Assembly: GCA_021186555.1 (NCBI GenBank)
Contig: JAJKFL010000005.1
Location: 50,375,635 to 50,439,634 of the forward strand
Source: Reticulitermes speratus
Taxonomy: Eukaryota; Arthropoda; Insecta; Blattodea; Rhinotermitidae
Length of the DNA stretch: 64,000 nucleotides
Reading direction: 5' to 3'
Below, in pieces: positions 22,329 through 33,036 of the stretch (the first letter of the stretch is position 1; each line of letters begins with the position of its first letter). The notes under the pieces were generated by a model. That model searched no databases, was not told where the DNA came from, and saw only the letters and a list, made by a program, of their open reading frames with translations. A program made the translations under genes and the position numbers.

Positions 22329-22425
22329 CTGTCACACAAGCATATCATCATTGCATCTAGTACTAGAAACCCCAGTTGCTGTTATCTTTAGTCTAAGGAT
22401 GTGGTTTGTGGTTGACCGTATCGGT

Positions 22426-23041
22426 CAGTCGTATTCAACCTGGGGTACGCGTACCCCCGGGGGTAAGCAAAGACATCTTAGAGGGTACGTAAAATTTAAA
22501 AAAAAATCTATTATTTCATGATAAACACTGAATAATCAGGGCCAGATTTTGGGTTAGCCACAAGAGACCCGGACGTAAGGACATGCGATTTGGGAGAGCC
22601 ATTTTTTTCTCTCTCTCTCTCCTTTATGTGATTCTTATCTGGGCGTATAGTTCCATTTTATCCCACATAGTGCGTTGGAACGTGACTGAACACTGTTGGG
22701 CGGGATTAACGTTTTCCCTAATACTGTTTTTCACTTCTTTTAACCACGCAATGAACCTACTTCAAAATACTGTTGTGGCAATAAACAAACAGACGCAATC
22801 CTTCATATTACCTTGTTCTTTGACAATTACCGCTGCCGTCATTTAATAGCTTGACTCTCCTTTTTCTCACTTAAAACTTATTATTTAATACATTATTTCG
22901 GATGTAATTTATTTAACTTATTTAGATGTAGATTATAGACTGTGTATAACTTGAATTATGCACCAACAACTTTTGGGGGTACAAAGTTGAAGAGAAATTA
23001 TATCTGGGGGGTACGCGAACAAAAAAGGTTGAATACCACTG
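22426..23041. mobile_element. hAT-type non-autonomous element
   Basis: Ends CAGTCGTATTCAACCT and AGGTTGAATACCACTG. Flanks GTATCGGT (22418-22425) and GTATATGT (23042-23049) match at 6 of 8. GGGGTACGCG occurs near both ends. 616 bp with no transposase frame. It lies about 100 bp upstream of the first recognised calmodulin-like exon. Confidence 0.8.
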
Positions 23042-23126
23042 GTATATGTGACGTGCAGGAATATGGAACAGCGGTAGCAATCAAGAACACAAAAAGACGC
23101 AGCAACAAACGATAGTAAGATGGACG

Positions 23127-23475
23127 TCTGATTCGGTATTGCTGTCTTGATCTTCACCGACCTTACGTGGCGTGCATCGTACGATTCAGTCGATATTGCA
23201 GCCTCTATCTTTGCCGAAAACGTCACACTGCGTCCGCCGTATCAGTCGGTATTGCAGTATCGACCTTCGCCTAAAACGTTACGTAGTTTGCGTCATATGA
23301 TTCAGTCCTTATTGCAGCCTCTAGTTTTGCGTAAAAAGTTACACAGCATGCACTATGTCATTCAGTCGGTATTGCGAACTCGATATTCGCTGGAAGCGTT
23401 ACGTAGCATGCATCGTAGGATTCAGTCGGTACTGCAACCTCGATCTTTGCCGGAAACGATACGTACTGAAATCGT
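23127..23475 (+). repeat. Diverged 60-bp tandem repeat
   Basis: CAGTCGGTATTGCAG-type starts at 23187, 23243, 23303, 23363 and 23423; spacing 56-60. The plus-strand frame 23147-23497 stays open, reading 20-residue repeats ending in IQSVLQPRSLPE-like sequence. No Kozak or domain evidence for a protein. Confidence 0.7.
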
Positions 23476-23765
23476 GTTCGTGCCCCTGAAGGTCTAACAT
23501 CTGTGACGTTATATTACTGGTTGGTTAGCCTTGTAGAACGTACTCTGAGACGGGCGCTGTCGAATTTTCTCGCATTGTGTTTTACAGAAACGCGCTACGG
23601 CAGGGCGTGTAGAATGCATAAAGCTGAATGTGTAGAAGGCTTTATCATCAGACAAAGTAACTAATGAGCTTTCAGCAGACGTCACGAAATGAAAGTGACC
23701 TTCCATATTTCATGTAAAAGTGACGTAGGTTTGACAGTTCACGTTATACGTTACATGTAACTTGC

Positions 23766-24130
23766 CTCGTTCACCTCGAGACCCTGAAGATGGGACAGCC
23801 AAGTAGTCCCGAAACGTTGGTTTCTTACCTCGTTCACCTCAAGACCCTGAAGATGGGACAGCCAAGTAGTCCCGAAACGTTGGTTTCTTACCTCGTTCAC
23901 CTCAAGACCCTGAAGATGGGACAGCCAAGTAGTCCCGAAATGTTGGTTTCTTACCTCGTTCACCTCAAGACCCTGAAGATGGGACAGCCAAGTAGTCCCG
24001 AAATGTTGGTTTCTTACCTCGTTCACCTTGAGACCCTGAAGATGGGACAGACAAGTAGTCCCGAAACGACGCCGGGTAAAACCCCAAAAGATTTTATACG
24101 ATATTACGACCGCGGCGGAAGCCTTCAGTC
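23766..24130 (+). mobile_element. Family B element with five tandem hammerhead units
   Basis: Five 63-bp units, then the B arm (CGACGCCGGGTAAAACCCCA) and the B tail (ACCGCGGCGGAAGCC). No inverted left arm is visible, so this is a one-armed copy. Confidence 0.75.
23776..24075 (+). ncRNA. Tandem hammerhead-like array, 5 x 63 bp
   Basis: Each unit: GACC, CTGAAGA, T, GGGAC...GTCCC, GAA, ACGT (ATGT in units 3-4), T, GGTTTC. GACC can pair with GGTTTC as stem I. All five keep C3-A9, stem II and GAA intact. The segment after GAA is self-complementary, so cleavage would need dimers or neighbouring units. Confidence 0.65.
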
Positions 24131-25085
24131 ACAACTTACCGTCTGTTGGAAGCGTACGGACCGTGTGACGTAAAGCGTATGCTACTACGTCACAAGATAC
24201 GTGAGACCGCAACAGGAAAGTTGGTTAGAACAAAACGTCCGGCGTAATGAGCCAAAGACATTTCAACAGAGATCAGATTTTATGGGGTGACGGAACACAA
24301 AATCGGGAATTCACAGAGCCCACGCGCGGTCTTACCCTTTGCTGAAGAATTTTTTAGAACTCTGTGATTTCATTATTTCATCGCAGTTCATTTCAAGAAA
24401 AGCCCCCAGGAGAAGAAAAGGACTTCATTCCATGTTGTTTCGTTATAAGTCAGTTATTATTAATTAAATCCATGATTTTTGTACAGGAGATCTGTCAGGT
24501 GCACTTCACTTGATAGGCAATCCATCAGCCAAGCAGCTGCTACATATATCGAAGCGTTATATCATTTATATCCGTTATAACGTCGACCTTTATAAGCGCT
24601 GTAACATAAGTCTATTAACATGAAATTTCAACACCTGATTAGTAATGTTACTCACCGGCACATTGGCTAAAGAGATGTATAGACTTGTTCTGTGGCGTGA
24701 TCGTGACCTTGACCTTGACCTTGCTTTCTCGTTTTGAGCGCGGACCCCATTGCTGTCAGTCGGTACCTGTAGCAGCCGCTGGAAATAGTGAGTGTACAGT
24801 ATTGTCCATCTGGCACCGTCCCTTCTAATGTGATTGTTAGTCGCTTCTTCACCACATGCTCCCACTTTATCTTATTTAGCTCGCAGAGTTTGTTAGAAGC
24901 AAGAAAAGAACCAGGTAGGTGCATGTATTCTACAGGGCGTTCTGTTTTCGAGCGCGCCTTGAGGGGTCAGAAGCTTCTTCGTCCGCTTAGGTCGGGCTGA
25001 CGCCTAATGCATCAGTTCGCCTCACGGTTCGCTCCCTAAGTGAGTTCACCGTATAAACACTTGACGTACCAAGCACGTGACTATT
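24131..25085. other. Unassigned stretch
   Basis: Contains GTTATAACGTCGACC at about 24574, which recalls Tigger ends but has no partner. Open frames here have no recognised domains. Confidence 0.3.
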
Positions 25086-25093
25086 ATCTACAA

Positions 25094-25440
25094 CAGCGGT
25101 CGCCAACCGGTGGTCCGCGAGAAAATTTTGGTGGGCCGTGTAGAAATTTGGACATTATTTGCAATTTTTTATGTTTATTATACTGTTTCATTATATTCTG
25201 ATGCAGTGACGTCATTGGAGCCAAGAATCCATAAACTTATTTCAAACAAGCAGCAACAAATATCAGACTAATAATTTTGTTATAATTAAACAAGTGCATT
25301 TCATATTAATAAAATGGAAATTTTATGATCATTATTTTATAGATGTTTGTACCGTTTTAAAGAAATTCATGTTAGTGGTCCGCGGGATTCAAAATTGTGA
25401 GTTTAGTGGTCCGTGAGGTCCGAATGGTTGGCGACCGCTG
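25094..25440. mobile_element. hAT MITE (copy 1)
   Basis: Ends CAGCGGTCGCCAACC and GGTTGGCGACCGCTG are perfect inverted repeats. Flanks ATCTACAA (25086-25093) and GTCTATAA (25441-25448) follow the hAT nTCTAnAn pattern. The same element is at 45786-46108, reversed. Confidence 0.9.
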
Positions 25441-25867
25441 GTCTATAACACATTTTTTGAGCAAACACTTCGGTAGAAGTGCGCTAGGGAAAACAGTGGT
25501 GTATGTTCTAAACCTGCTTAGAAGTTGGTTGGAAATGTATAGTTTCAGGACTTGTAGCACTTGTGATGTGGCTGTGCGGTTGGGACTTTACTAACGAAAA
25601 GTGAAGGTTACAGCTCAAACTCATGAGTCTGGATGCTCAAAAGCCCACTTTTGAGTCTTATTCTTAATGCGTGGCTTACATTACGAGTGTAAGACGTAGG
25701 GCAAGAAGGAGCATTCCCTTGCCCCTACAATGCGCACAAATGTGGTCTAGCTAAAATAGACAAGCTATACCAATTTTACTTTATGTTCACCGTGCATTTT
25801 AGTATTAATATTCACTCATTCAACCAACGAAATGCATTATTATAAATAATTTTTTTCACTATACCCT

Positions 25868-25916
25868 ACACATGTTTCGGCCTTAATTTGGCCATCATCA
25901 GGGGATAACTTTGCTA
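25868..25916 (-). ncRNA. Hammerhead motif, left arm
   Basis: CCC, CTGATGA, T, GGCC...GGCC, GAA, ACATGTGT, A, GGG. Core complete; stem II is 4 bp. Confidence 0.7.
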
Positions 25917-25947
25917 AATACAAGGGGATAAGTGAAGTGTATTTAGC

Positions 25948-26004
25948 AAAGTTACCCCCTGATGATGGCCAAATTAAGGCCGAAACATGTGTAGGGTATA
26001 GTGA
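25948..26004 (+). ncRNA. Hammerhead motif, right arm
   Basis: CCCC, CTGATGA, T, GGCC...GGCC, GAA, ACATGTGT, A, GGGTA. The 8-nt stem III segment pairs with itself through two G-U pairs. Confidence 0.72.
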
Positions 26005-26423
26005 AAAAATTATTTATAATAGTGCGTTTCGTTGGTTGAACGAGTGAATATTAAAGCTATACCAATATTTGTAAACGACTCAACTGACATTCTTTACCCA
26101 AACTTCGTGTTTAAGATGTACTATTACATGTACTATTATTACATGTACTAGAATTGCATGTGTCTTCTCTGAAATATAGTTTGTGCGCCTGCGTATTGAA
26201 CAACAGACAGTTGTTTTTTTTATGAGTCAGAATTGCGAAGTAGAACGACAGTACATATGGGATATACGGCATATGTCAAACAGTTGCCCATTTCACTCAC
26301 CTCCACCTCTACTGAAGCGATGTAAAGGAGTCCCATGGATCGACCCCCTTCCACATCTCCCTACTGCTGTTATGTTTCCCCCCTCAATTGTAGTGCCCCA
26401 AATCCCCATCCAACAGTCTAGTC

Positions 26424-27260
26424 CAGTGTTTCCCAAACTTTTCTGTTCCTGGACCCCTTTTGGCTTCGAAAAATTAGCACGGATCCTCACATCCTTGCTC
26501 ACGTAAGTATAGTGTCCGGATGACAGGTATTCAAAATTAAAGTTTATATCTCAGAACTGATTTTCGATAGCTACGAATACATACCAGTAGCATACGTAAC
26601 AATGCATTGCATGATTTGACCTTAATTAAACTGACTGTCGCTCGCATCGTGGGTACAGGGGGTTTCTTAATTAGATATTCTAACGGTCATACGAGTCGAC
26701 CTCGGTGGACTAGTGGTTAGCGAGCTCGCCACTGGACCCAAGGTTCGCGGGTTCGATCCCGACCGAGGTCGATGGATTTTTAAGGGTGATAAAAATCCGG
26801 ATCACCACTTCCTTCAGAGGGGAAGTAAAGCCGTCGGTCCCATTTCGTAGATTTACGGCATGTAAAAGAACCTTACGGGCATGAAATTCAAAGCCTCGAA
26901 GTCTCCTGACTGCCTGCCAGATGGCTCTGGCGGACACATCAGGATCGGTAGAACAGTAGCGCGGCCAGTTGGCCAGTCACCAACTGCCACGAATGCGCAC
27001 GACTTAGTAACCTCGGAAAGAGGAGGCCCGAGCCCATATAGGGCTGTTGAGCCATGGTTATTATTATTATTATTATTATTATTACGAAATGAACACATCG
27101 CCAATTAAAGAAGTTCCGCTATTATTTTTAACAAATCGTTATTCCTTTAATTAAAAATAAGTAAACTTCAAAGTAGCCATTACAGAAATATATCAACGGA
27201 TCCCCTGGGAACTGGTTGCGGATCCCTTGGGATCCCCGGAACACACTTTGGGAACCACTG
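26424..27260. mobile_element. hAT-type element interrupted by a SINE
   Basis: Ends CAGTGTTTCCCAAAC and TTTGGGAACCACTG are inverted repeats, and GGACCCC/GGATCCC strings sit near both. Flanking 8-mers agree at only 5 of 8. The S3 SINE at 26698 lies inside. Confidence 0.75.
26698..27085 (+). mobile_element. tRNA-derived SINE, family S3, with (TTA)n tail
   Basis: A-box-like GTGGACTAGTGGTTAGCG, B-box GGGTTCGATCCC, and a body with TTTACGGCATGTAAAAGAAC. It ends in (TTA)n at 27058-27085. The same family is at 52723. Confidence 0.88.
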
Positions 27261-27603
27261 GCCTTGCCGGTCTGTTCACAAAAATGGTGGAAGAGATATC
27301 CACGTGATTACCTTCTCTAGAGACAAGCGCTTTGGGCTCGTATATAAACAAGAGGGAGCAGAAGACGATACGGCGCAGGCAGGGAGTGGGAAGCAACGAG
27401 TGTTGTCATCCATTGGACTCCTTTACATTGCCTGTATATACTGCCGACGTCTAGTTTGCAAGGAATCTACGTTTTCGCCCTCCATACGCCTCTATGACTG
27501 CTTATTTTCCTTCAATAACTTCAGGCCACGTTCTTAAGGCAGTTTTGCTGATATCCAATATGTTTATTATATTTATAATTTTTACGAATGTTCCTTAAGA
27601 TAT

Positions 27604-28197
27604 TGCGCTGTGGCAAAGTTGATTGAGGCACTGCGCTACAAGACGGAAGGTCGCAGGTTCGATTTCCGTTGGTGTAATTGGAATTTTTCATTTACTTAAT
27701 CCTTCCGGCCGCACTATGGCCCTCGGGTCGACTCAGCCGCTAACAGAAATGAGTACGTAAAAAGGTAAAGCAATCCCATTACAGGCCTGGACAGGCCCTT
27801 AGGGCTCCAGGAGGTTGAGGCTCCCAGATTTTTAGACAATCGGTACATGAAGGTGGTAAGGTTGTCAGCCCTACGCACCGGCCGCCTTTACCCCCCAGGA
27901 AAGATTCCTGGTACTCATTTGTGTTAGAGGCTGAGTCGACCCCAGGGCCATAGTGCGACCGAAACGATTATGTCAATGAAAAATTCCAGTGACACCATCG
28001 GGAATCGAACCCGCGACATTCCGGTTTGAAATGAATACGTACCAGGAATAATTACTGAGGGGGGGGGGGGGTAAAGGCGGCCGGTGCGTAGGGCTGACAA
28101 ACTTGCCACCTTTATGTGCCGACTGTCTCGAAATTCTGGGAGCCCCAACCTCCTGGAACCCTCAGGAACTGTCAAGGCCTGTAATGGGATAGCTTTA
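27604..28197 (+). mobile_element. SINE S1 copy split by a second SINE S1
   Basis: The outer copy is 27604-27758 plus 28029-28197 (plus strand). The inner copy is inserted in reverse, flanked by AAATGAGTACGT (27747-27758) and AAATGAATACGT (28029-28040). Confidence 0.88.
27759..28028 (-). mobile_element. SINE S1, nested insertion
   Basis: Reads in reverse from GGTAAAGCAATCCC (3' end) to a partial head with GGGAATCGAACCCGCG. The first part of the tRNA head is missing. Confidence 0.88.
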
Positions 28198-28199
28198 CT

Positions 28200-28805
28200 T
28201 TTTGCCCTACGATATTACCCAGTGCATACATTTTCAGTACAAAAGACAGACACTGTCATGTACAAAACGCTGTGACAGTGACAATGCACCACTGGCACAA
28301 AACTCAGGAACACTTTACACCACTTTCTCCGCTGCTCATTACTCGGTTAACGTCATCATACGATAGAGGGAGACAATAATCGGAACACGTGGGGTTACGA
28401 CGGCTGGCATGCACGTGATGTCATTTTTTGTCACACGATCCGGTTTAATCGGCAGGCAGGGAAGTTCCCCGTCAATTGTTTAGCAATTACTCACGTAGGC
28501 AACGCCATCTGGGTTAAGTTTTTACAGTCTGCATGTTACTACGTATAGGGCAAGCGTGTGACGGTGAGTCATTGCTGACTTTCCAGATATTTCGCGTCTT
28601 TTTTTTTTTTTCTGGCATATATTTGCTCTACATCGTCACGACGTTTCGTAACTTGAAGTCTTCACCAAATATTGTCACATAGATAAAATCAAGGCCGATT
28701 AGGCACAGGGGACATGTAACACACGACAGAAATAAATAAGAAATTTTAATCGAAAACTCCAAAGGACAGGGGCCACTCGGGGGCACTAGGTGTAGACGGT
28801 AGGAT
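28200..28805. other. Unassigned stretch
   Basis: No repeat family recognised; a poly-T run is near 28600. Confidence 0.3.
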
Positions 28806-28819
28806 AACATTAACATGGA

Positions 28820-29035
28820 TGAGATCTTCGCTCTTCTGGGATGTTGCATAGTGTTGATTGGTAATTAGTTACCGACGTTTCGGGACAACCTGTCGGTTCC
28901 ATCTTCAAGGTGGACCGCTTGATCCCTGAAGACGGGACCGACAGGTTGTCCCGAAACGTCGGTAACTAATTACCAATCAACGCTGTGTAACATCCAAGAA
29001 GAGCGAATATATCGTTTACACCGCGGCGGAAGCTT
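28820..29035. mobile_element. Family B hammerhead hairpin
   Basis: Arms GAGATCTTCGCTCTTCTGGG and its diverged complement. The central part is a strong inverted repeat with TTAGTTACCGACGTTTCGGG. The right-side tail ACACCGCGGCGGAAGC is the B signature. It abuts the TTAA element at 29047. Confidence 0.8.
28926..28975 (+). ncRNA. Hammerhead-like motif, family B
   Basis: CC, CTGAAGA, C, GGGAC...GTCCC, GAA, ACGT, C, GGTAA. The core is complete; stem I is weak. The left arm has the mirrored, altered copy. Confidence 0.6.
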
Positions 29036-29046
29036 GAAATCACGCA

Positions 29047-29282
29047 TTAACCTTTTAAAGCCTACTGGTTACTTGATGCATCAACAGTTTTAACATTCAA
29101 AAATTCTACATTCTGCCCACACTGTATTTATGTGTTTTGTATTTATATTACAGCAAACAGCGACTTTTGCCTTATATAACATAAATTGATTTGTTTTTTT
29201 AACCGAGATGAAAAGTGTTTACTGCGCGGTACGAACTGGGTCTTTAAATGAAAAAGTTTACGCTTCGTCTTTAAAGGGTTAA
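29047..29282 (+). mobile_element. piggyBac-like MITE with a single satellite unit
   Basis: TTAA at 29047-29050 and 29279-29282. Inside these, CCTTTTAAAGCC and GTCTTTAAAGGG are inverted repeats. The interior holds one diverged ~110-bp unit (GTATTTATGTGTTTTGTAT ... ACTGCGCGGTACGAACTG). It looks like the single-unit form of the satellite-bearing elements. Confidence 0.8.
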
Positions 29283-29319
29283 TATGGATCTTGAAGCCAC
29301 GTATGGTGTTGAAATCTCA

Positions 29320-29500
29320 AACGGATCCATATGGCTCAGGACAGAGTTCACTAGCACGGTGTTGTGAGCACTGTAACGGACACTGTAATGAATCGTCGGG
29401 TTCTGTAAAATGTGAGGGATTTAATTACTCGAGAGAATGGCTGCCTGAAAGATCGGGGACAAACCGAAAGCCAAAGCGATGATTAAGTAAGATGCATCAC
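29320..29500 (+). mobile_element. LINE L2 3'-end fragment, diverged
   Basis: ATATGGCTCAGGACAGAG, GTAATGAATCGTCGGGTTCT and TGTAAAATGTGAGG align with the L2 3' end in order. Confidence 0.5.
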
Positions 29501-29639
29501 TCGGTCATACAGCTGGCTACCAGGTCTCCCAACCGGTCCCTTGTTTTGCAAGGATAAACATGTTTTATTCTTTACTAGTATGAAACTAATCGGAATTTCA
29601 GTGAGAGTCTCTAGCTGGAATTTTCCCTGCTTTACAGTG

Positions 29640-29922
29640 AACCGCTTTTTTTTTTTTTTTGTGAAAGGCCACGCAGCAGAAGCTACGGACGCACCGCAGC
29701 CTTAAGGCTTCTTGTGCAACCCTGTGATGAAGATGAGAGATGATCAGTTTTTTTTTATATTTTACAAGTAATGGAGCACCGGTAGAATGAAATTGACAGG
29801 GGAAAACCTGTCCCAGTGCCACTTTGTCTACCACAAATCCCACATGGACTGACCCGGGATCGAACCTGGGTCTCCGCGGTGGGAGGCCGGCGACTAACCG
29901 GCTGAGCCATGGCACGGCCCAG
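29640..29922 (-). mobile_element. tRNA-derived SINE, family S5, full length
   Basis: The minus-strand head has GCCATGGCTCAGCCGGTTAG and B-box GGTTCGATCCC, then AGTCCATGTGGGATTTGTGG. The tail is A-rich at the left (poly-T on plus, 29647-29660). Confidence 0.9.
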
Positions 29923-30139
29923 TGAAGCCCTTAAGGAATAATTTAAATTAGATTTCATTAAATTAACTTTGTTTGGCAAAGGCTGAGATTGCAATACTGA
30001 CTGAAGACTAAGAACCTCTCACTTCCGTTTATTTCTTCCGCCTTGTGGTCCTATTCGTAACTAACACGAGCAAAAGTCTGCTGCGTAATGAGTGAATAGT
30101 AAGCTTTATTATTCCGTGTGTAAGAACTCTTAATCTGGT

Positions 30140-30500
30140 CCGTATAACTAACTAACTAACTAACTCCATGCAGCACAGTCCTTCTTGAGAAGCTAACAGG
30201 TCCTCAGTTAGTCAAGAAATTCCCCGCGTTTTATGGAACCCGAAGGTTCATTACCGCACTCACAACAGCCCGCCACCTGTCCCTATCCTGAGCCATATCA
30301 ATCCAGTCCATGCCCCCCATCCCACTTCTTGAAGATCCATTTTAATATTATCCTCCCATCTACGCCTGGGTCTTCCAAGTGGTCTCCTTCCCTCAGGTCT
30401 CCCCACCAAAACCCTGTATGCACCTCTCCCCTCACCTATACGTGGTACATGCCCCGCCCACCTCCTTCTCGATTTGATCACCCGAATCTGGACCGCTTAT
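30140..30500 (-). mobile_element. LINE family L2, 3' end
   Basis: The minus frame encodes [36 protein letters not shown] and [18 protein letters not shown], the RT C-terminus of L2. It ends with a (GTTA)n tail (ACTAACTAACT on plus, 30151-30165). Confidence 0.85.
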
Positions 30501-30728
30501 GTGACGAAAACTGTTTGTGACGACAATGGTTGTAGGGTGCTTCTCGGGAAGCACGGCAGCTGTCAGGATGTGTCCCGGCGGATTCAGGCACTCTACGCGA
30601 TAAAGCTTCTATGTCCAGGGACACTGTAAAAGGGACGCTCTGTACCCGTATACTCACACTCACAGAGAGGACGAGTTTGGCGACGGCTTCTGTCAGCTGC
30701 AGCTCGAGTTTCAATGACGGCTGTCCGT

Positions 30729-30838
30729 GTCGGTTTAATTGTATCCCGGTTTAATTGTATCCCGGTTTAATTGTATCCCGGTTTAATTGTATCCCGGTTT
30801 AATTGTATCCCGGTTTAATTGTATCCCGGTTTAATTGT
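30729..30838. repeat. 17-bp minisatellite
   Basis: CGGTTTAATTGTATCCC repeated about six times with almost no variation; recent expansion. Confidence 0.97.
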
Positions 30839-30903
30839 GTCCATCTCGTTGTGTCCAGTCAATCACATAAATACACAGTCACGTCTAACACAACACATTA
30901 TTT

Positions 30904-31064
30904 TCGTAATATCATTGATGTGTGTTTGGGGTTTTTTTTTCCATCGTCACTGATTACACAAACAACGACATTGCGAAAACAGCGTGCTTTCGAAACGTCG
31001 TGTTTGTGTAATCAGTGACGATGGGAAAAAAACCCAAATACACATCAGTGATATCTCGCACGTT
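30904..31064. mobile_element. Hairpin element, hammerhead relic
   Basis: Arms include TTACACAAACA.GACG and GACGATGGGAAAAAA. GAAACGTCGTG remains from the core, but CTGANGA is not intact. Confidence 0.6.
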
Positions 31065-31111
31065 ACACCACTGTCTAAGAATTATAGTGCACAGTTAAAC
31101 ATTATTATTTC

Positions 31112-31162
31112 CTACGATGCTACATGTTTCGATCAAAAACGATCATCGTCAGGTTCTCTCAA
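31112..31162 (-). ncRNA. Hammerhead motif, lone copy
   Basis: CTGACGA, T, GATC...GATC, GAA, ACATGT, A, GC. Core complete; 6-nt palindrome as stem III; stem I poor. Confidence 0.55.
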
Positions 31163-31290
31163 CAAAACCATAAAACTCAAGGTAAAATGTTACTACTTGT
31201 GAGATCTCTCAAATATTACAAACTATTTATTAAAATAAAACTGTAGTTTTTGATAGTTATCACATGTAAGTAGTCGGTTGTGTAATCACT

Positions 31291-31557
31291 ATGGTATTTG
31301 TATTAGATTTAGTTTTAGAGTTCGCCATGCTGCTTCGGCAACTTCTTCGACGTCAATGCAAGGCGGTATGCCTGAACCGCGGGCTGTTGCTATTAAGATA
31401 TTTCATGACTGCTGGAATTGCAGTCGCTTTCCCATTAATATTCAATCGTGTGCGAAATGAGCGCCTGAACGGTTTTATTGCCTCTGTTCCTTTGCATTTT
31501 ACAAGCTCTTTAACAAGCATTTTAACTGCGCTGTATCAGCCACAGACGTTTTATTGA
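31291..31557 (+). other. Unrecognised open frame with hydrophobic stretches
   Basis: 88 codons; includes RYFMTAGIAVAFPLIFNRV and LHFTSSLTSILTAL. A TTGTATTAG acceptor-like site lies at its start. It matches no family I can name and may be chance. Listed because it is not inside a visible repeat. Confidence 0.15.
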
Positions 31558-31639
31558 AGACTTAGCCGATAAACATTTTTCATCTTCGTGGACACCTTAC
31601 GAATGTTTCAGCTTTGATAAAGGCTGCACTCATTAATGC

Positions 31640-31790
31640 TGTTCTATGGGATGTGGCATATAACAGTGTGGTAGAAGTGCACCGACGTTTCTGAGGGTCT
31701 TGCTGCCTTCGTAATTTACCCTGATGATGGAGGCAGCGGGAACGTCGTCACATCCCAGAAGATAACACTGTTCGTTGCTAATGTTGTGAT
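31640..31790. mobile_element. Family C hammerhead-element fragment
   Basis: CCCTGATGATGGAGGCAGC then GAACGTCGTCACATCCCAGA; a relative of 37622 and 51770. The core is incomplete. Confidence 0.45.
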
Positions 31791-31944
31791 AGCCCGAAAT
31801 CTCTTTGATGGGTTTACCACAATAGGAACAAACCAATATGGCTGAATTATTTTATTTGCATGCAACATTTCTTGACCATGATTTAAGAGGTTACACTGCC
31901 GTTCCCAACTCAGAATTTCGCACGGACGCCTGTGGGTAAATTCT

Positions 31945-32175
31945 CGAGCCGGGATGGCTGAATTGTTACACTGACTTGGTCACGGGCTGTTCCGTACGTG
32001 TTTCGTTTTCTTGTATGGGGTAACTTATGTTTGTGTCCTCCGAAACGTCCAGACTGGTTCTGGCGCCGACATCACTTCCTATTAAGTGGGTACTGGGGAT
32101 TCTTTCTTCGGGGGGTAAAGCGGCTGGGACGTCAAGTTGAGGAGTCACCCCCACGAGGCTGTGGCGTGGACAGGG
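31945..32175 (+). mobile_element. Very diverged SINE, S4-like
   Basis: GCCGGGATGGCTGAATTG resembles a tRNA head. GGTACTGGGGATTCTTTC and GGGTAAAGCGGCTGGGACG match the S4 3' half. Confidence 0.4.
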
Positions 32176-32476
32176 ACAAATTTATTTTGTATTTTATATT
32201 ATATATACCGTGCATTTCAGTAATTAATTAATTATTCCATTCCAACAAATGCACTACACTGTTTTAGTGTTTTCTGTCCCTACATAGATAGTGGAAAAAC
32301 CGACAAGGCATATGCTAAGATAAGAGCATTGCAATATAAACCGAGAACCAAAAGTAATATAGTGAAAGACAAGGAAGGTAAAATTCTCTTCGATGAAAAA
32401 TCGGTCAGTAAACGTTGGAAGGAATACATAGAAGAGTTGTATGAAGGGGATGAAGTTGAGGATAAGGAAGAATATA

Positions 32477-33036
32477 CAGGGTGTTTCATAAATCCCTCCG
32501 GGATTTCGGAGGTCTGTAGCTCAGGAACCAAATCACACACGGGGATAAGAGCATGTCAGTGAAAAGAGTACATATCCAAGTTTTGAACCTACCTTACAAA
32601 TGTTCAATATGTACCCCTTTGGTGACTCGACAGACGTCAATCCTGTAATCTAGCTCCTGCCACACACGTTCCAACATATGAACGTCGATGGTAGCAACTG
32701 CACAAACAGCCAGTTTCCTCGAATTTTCTATACCAGTCTCTTACTGTTTTGTCCGTTGGTGGTTCTGTACGATACTTGGTTCGAAAACCACGTTGCACTG
32801 TTACAATTGACTGGGTTTTAGCAAATTGCAGGTCACAGAAAGCTTTCGTTCACCTGAAAACGCCATGTTTGCACACCACTGCCTCCTAGCGGAGAAACGG
32901 GTAACTACGCCATCGCATCTGCCACGAAAAAATTTTACATTTCCTCTATCCGTTGGCATGCTTTTATCTCTTATATGTGGGTTTGCTACTGCACGGCCAA
33001 GCCTCTAAATCCCGGATGGACATATGAAACACGCTG
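32477..33036 (-). mobile_element. mariner-type element inside the LINE
   Basis: Ends CAGGGTGTTTCATAAATCC and its imperfect inverse, flanked by TA at 32475-32476 and 33037-33038. Removing it restores the LINE frame (EEYIEKEN). About 32600-32680, minus strand, reads ELDYRIDVCRVTKG, the C-terminal end of a transposase; most of that gene is deleted. Confidence 0.85.

Larger units (their letters stand above)
25775..26053. mobile_element. Family A hammerhead hairpin with 13-bp duplication
   Basis: Inverted repeat 25808-26051 with tips containing CCAACGAAATGC. The tail TTCACCGTGCATTTTAG is only at the left. AAGCTATACCAAT is duplicated at 25762-25774 and 26054-26066. A hammerhead core is in each arm. 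Confidence 0.85.

Noticed and set aside
23751-24173. Open frames on both strands over the 63-bp array
   Set aside because: 63 bp is 21 codons, so any stop-free frame stays open; the conserved feature is the RNA motif.
31291-31557. 88-codon hydrophobic frame as a membrane protein exon
   Set aside because: Listed only as a weak feature; I could not tie it to a family or find partner exons.
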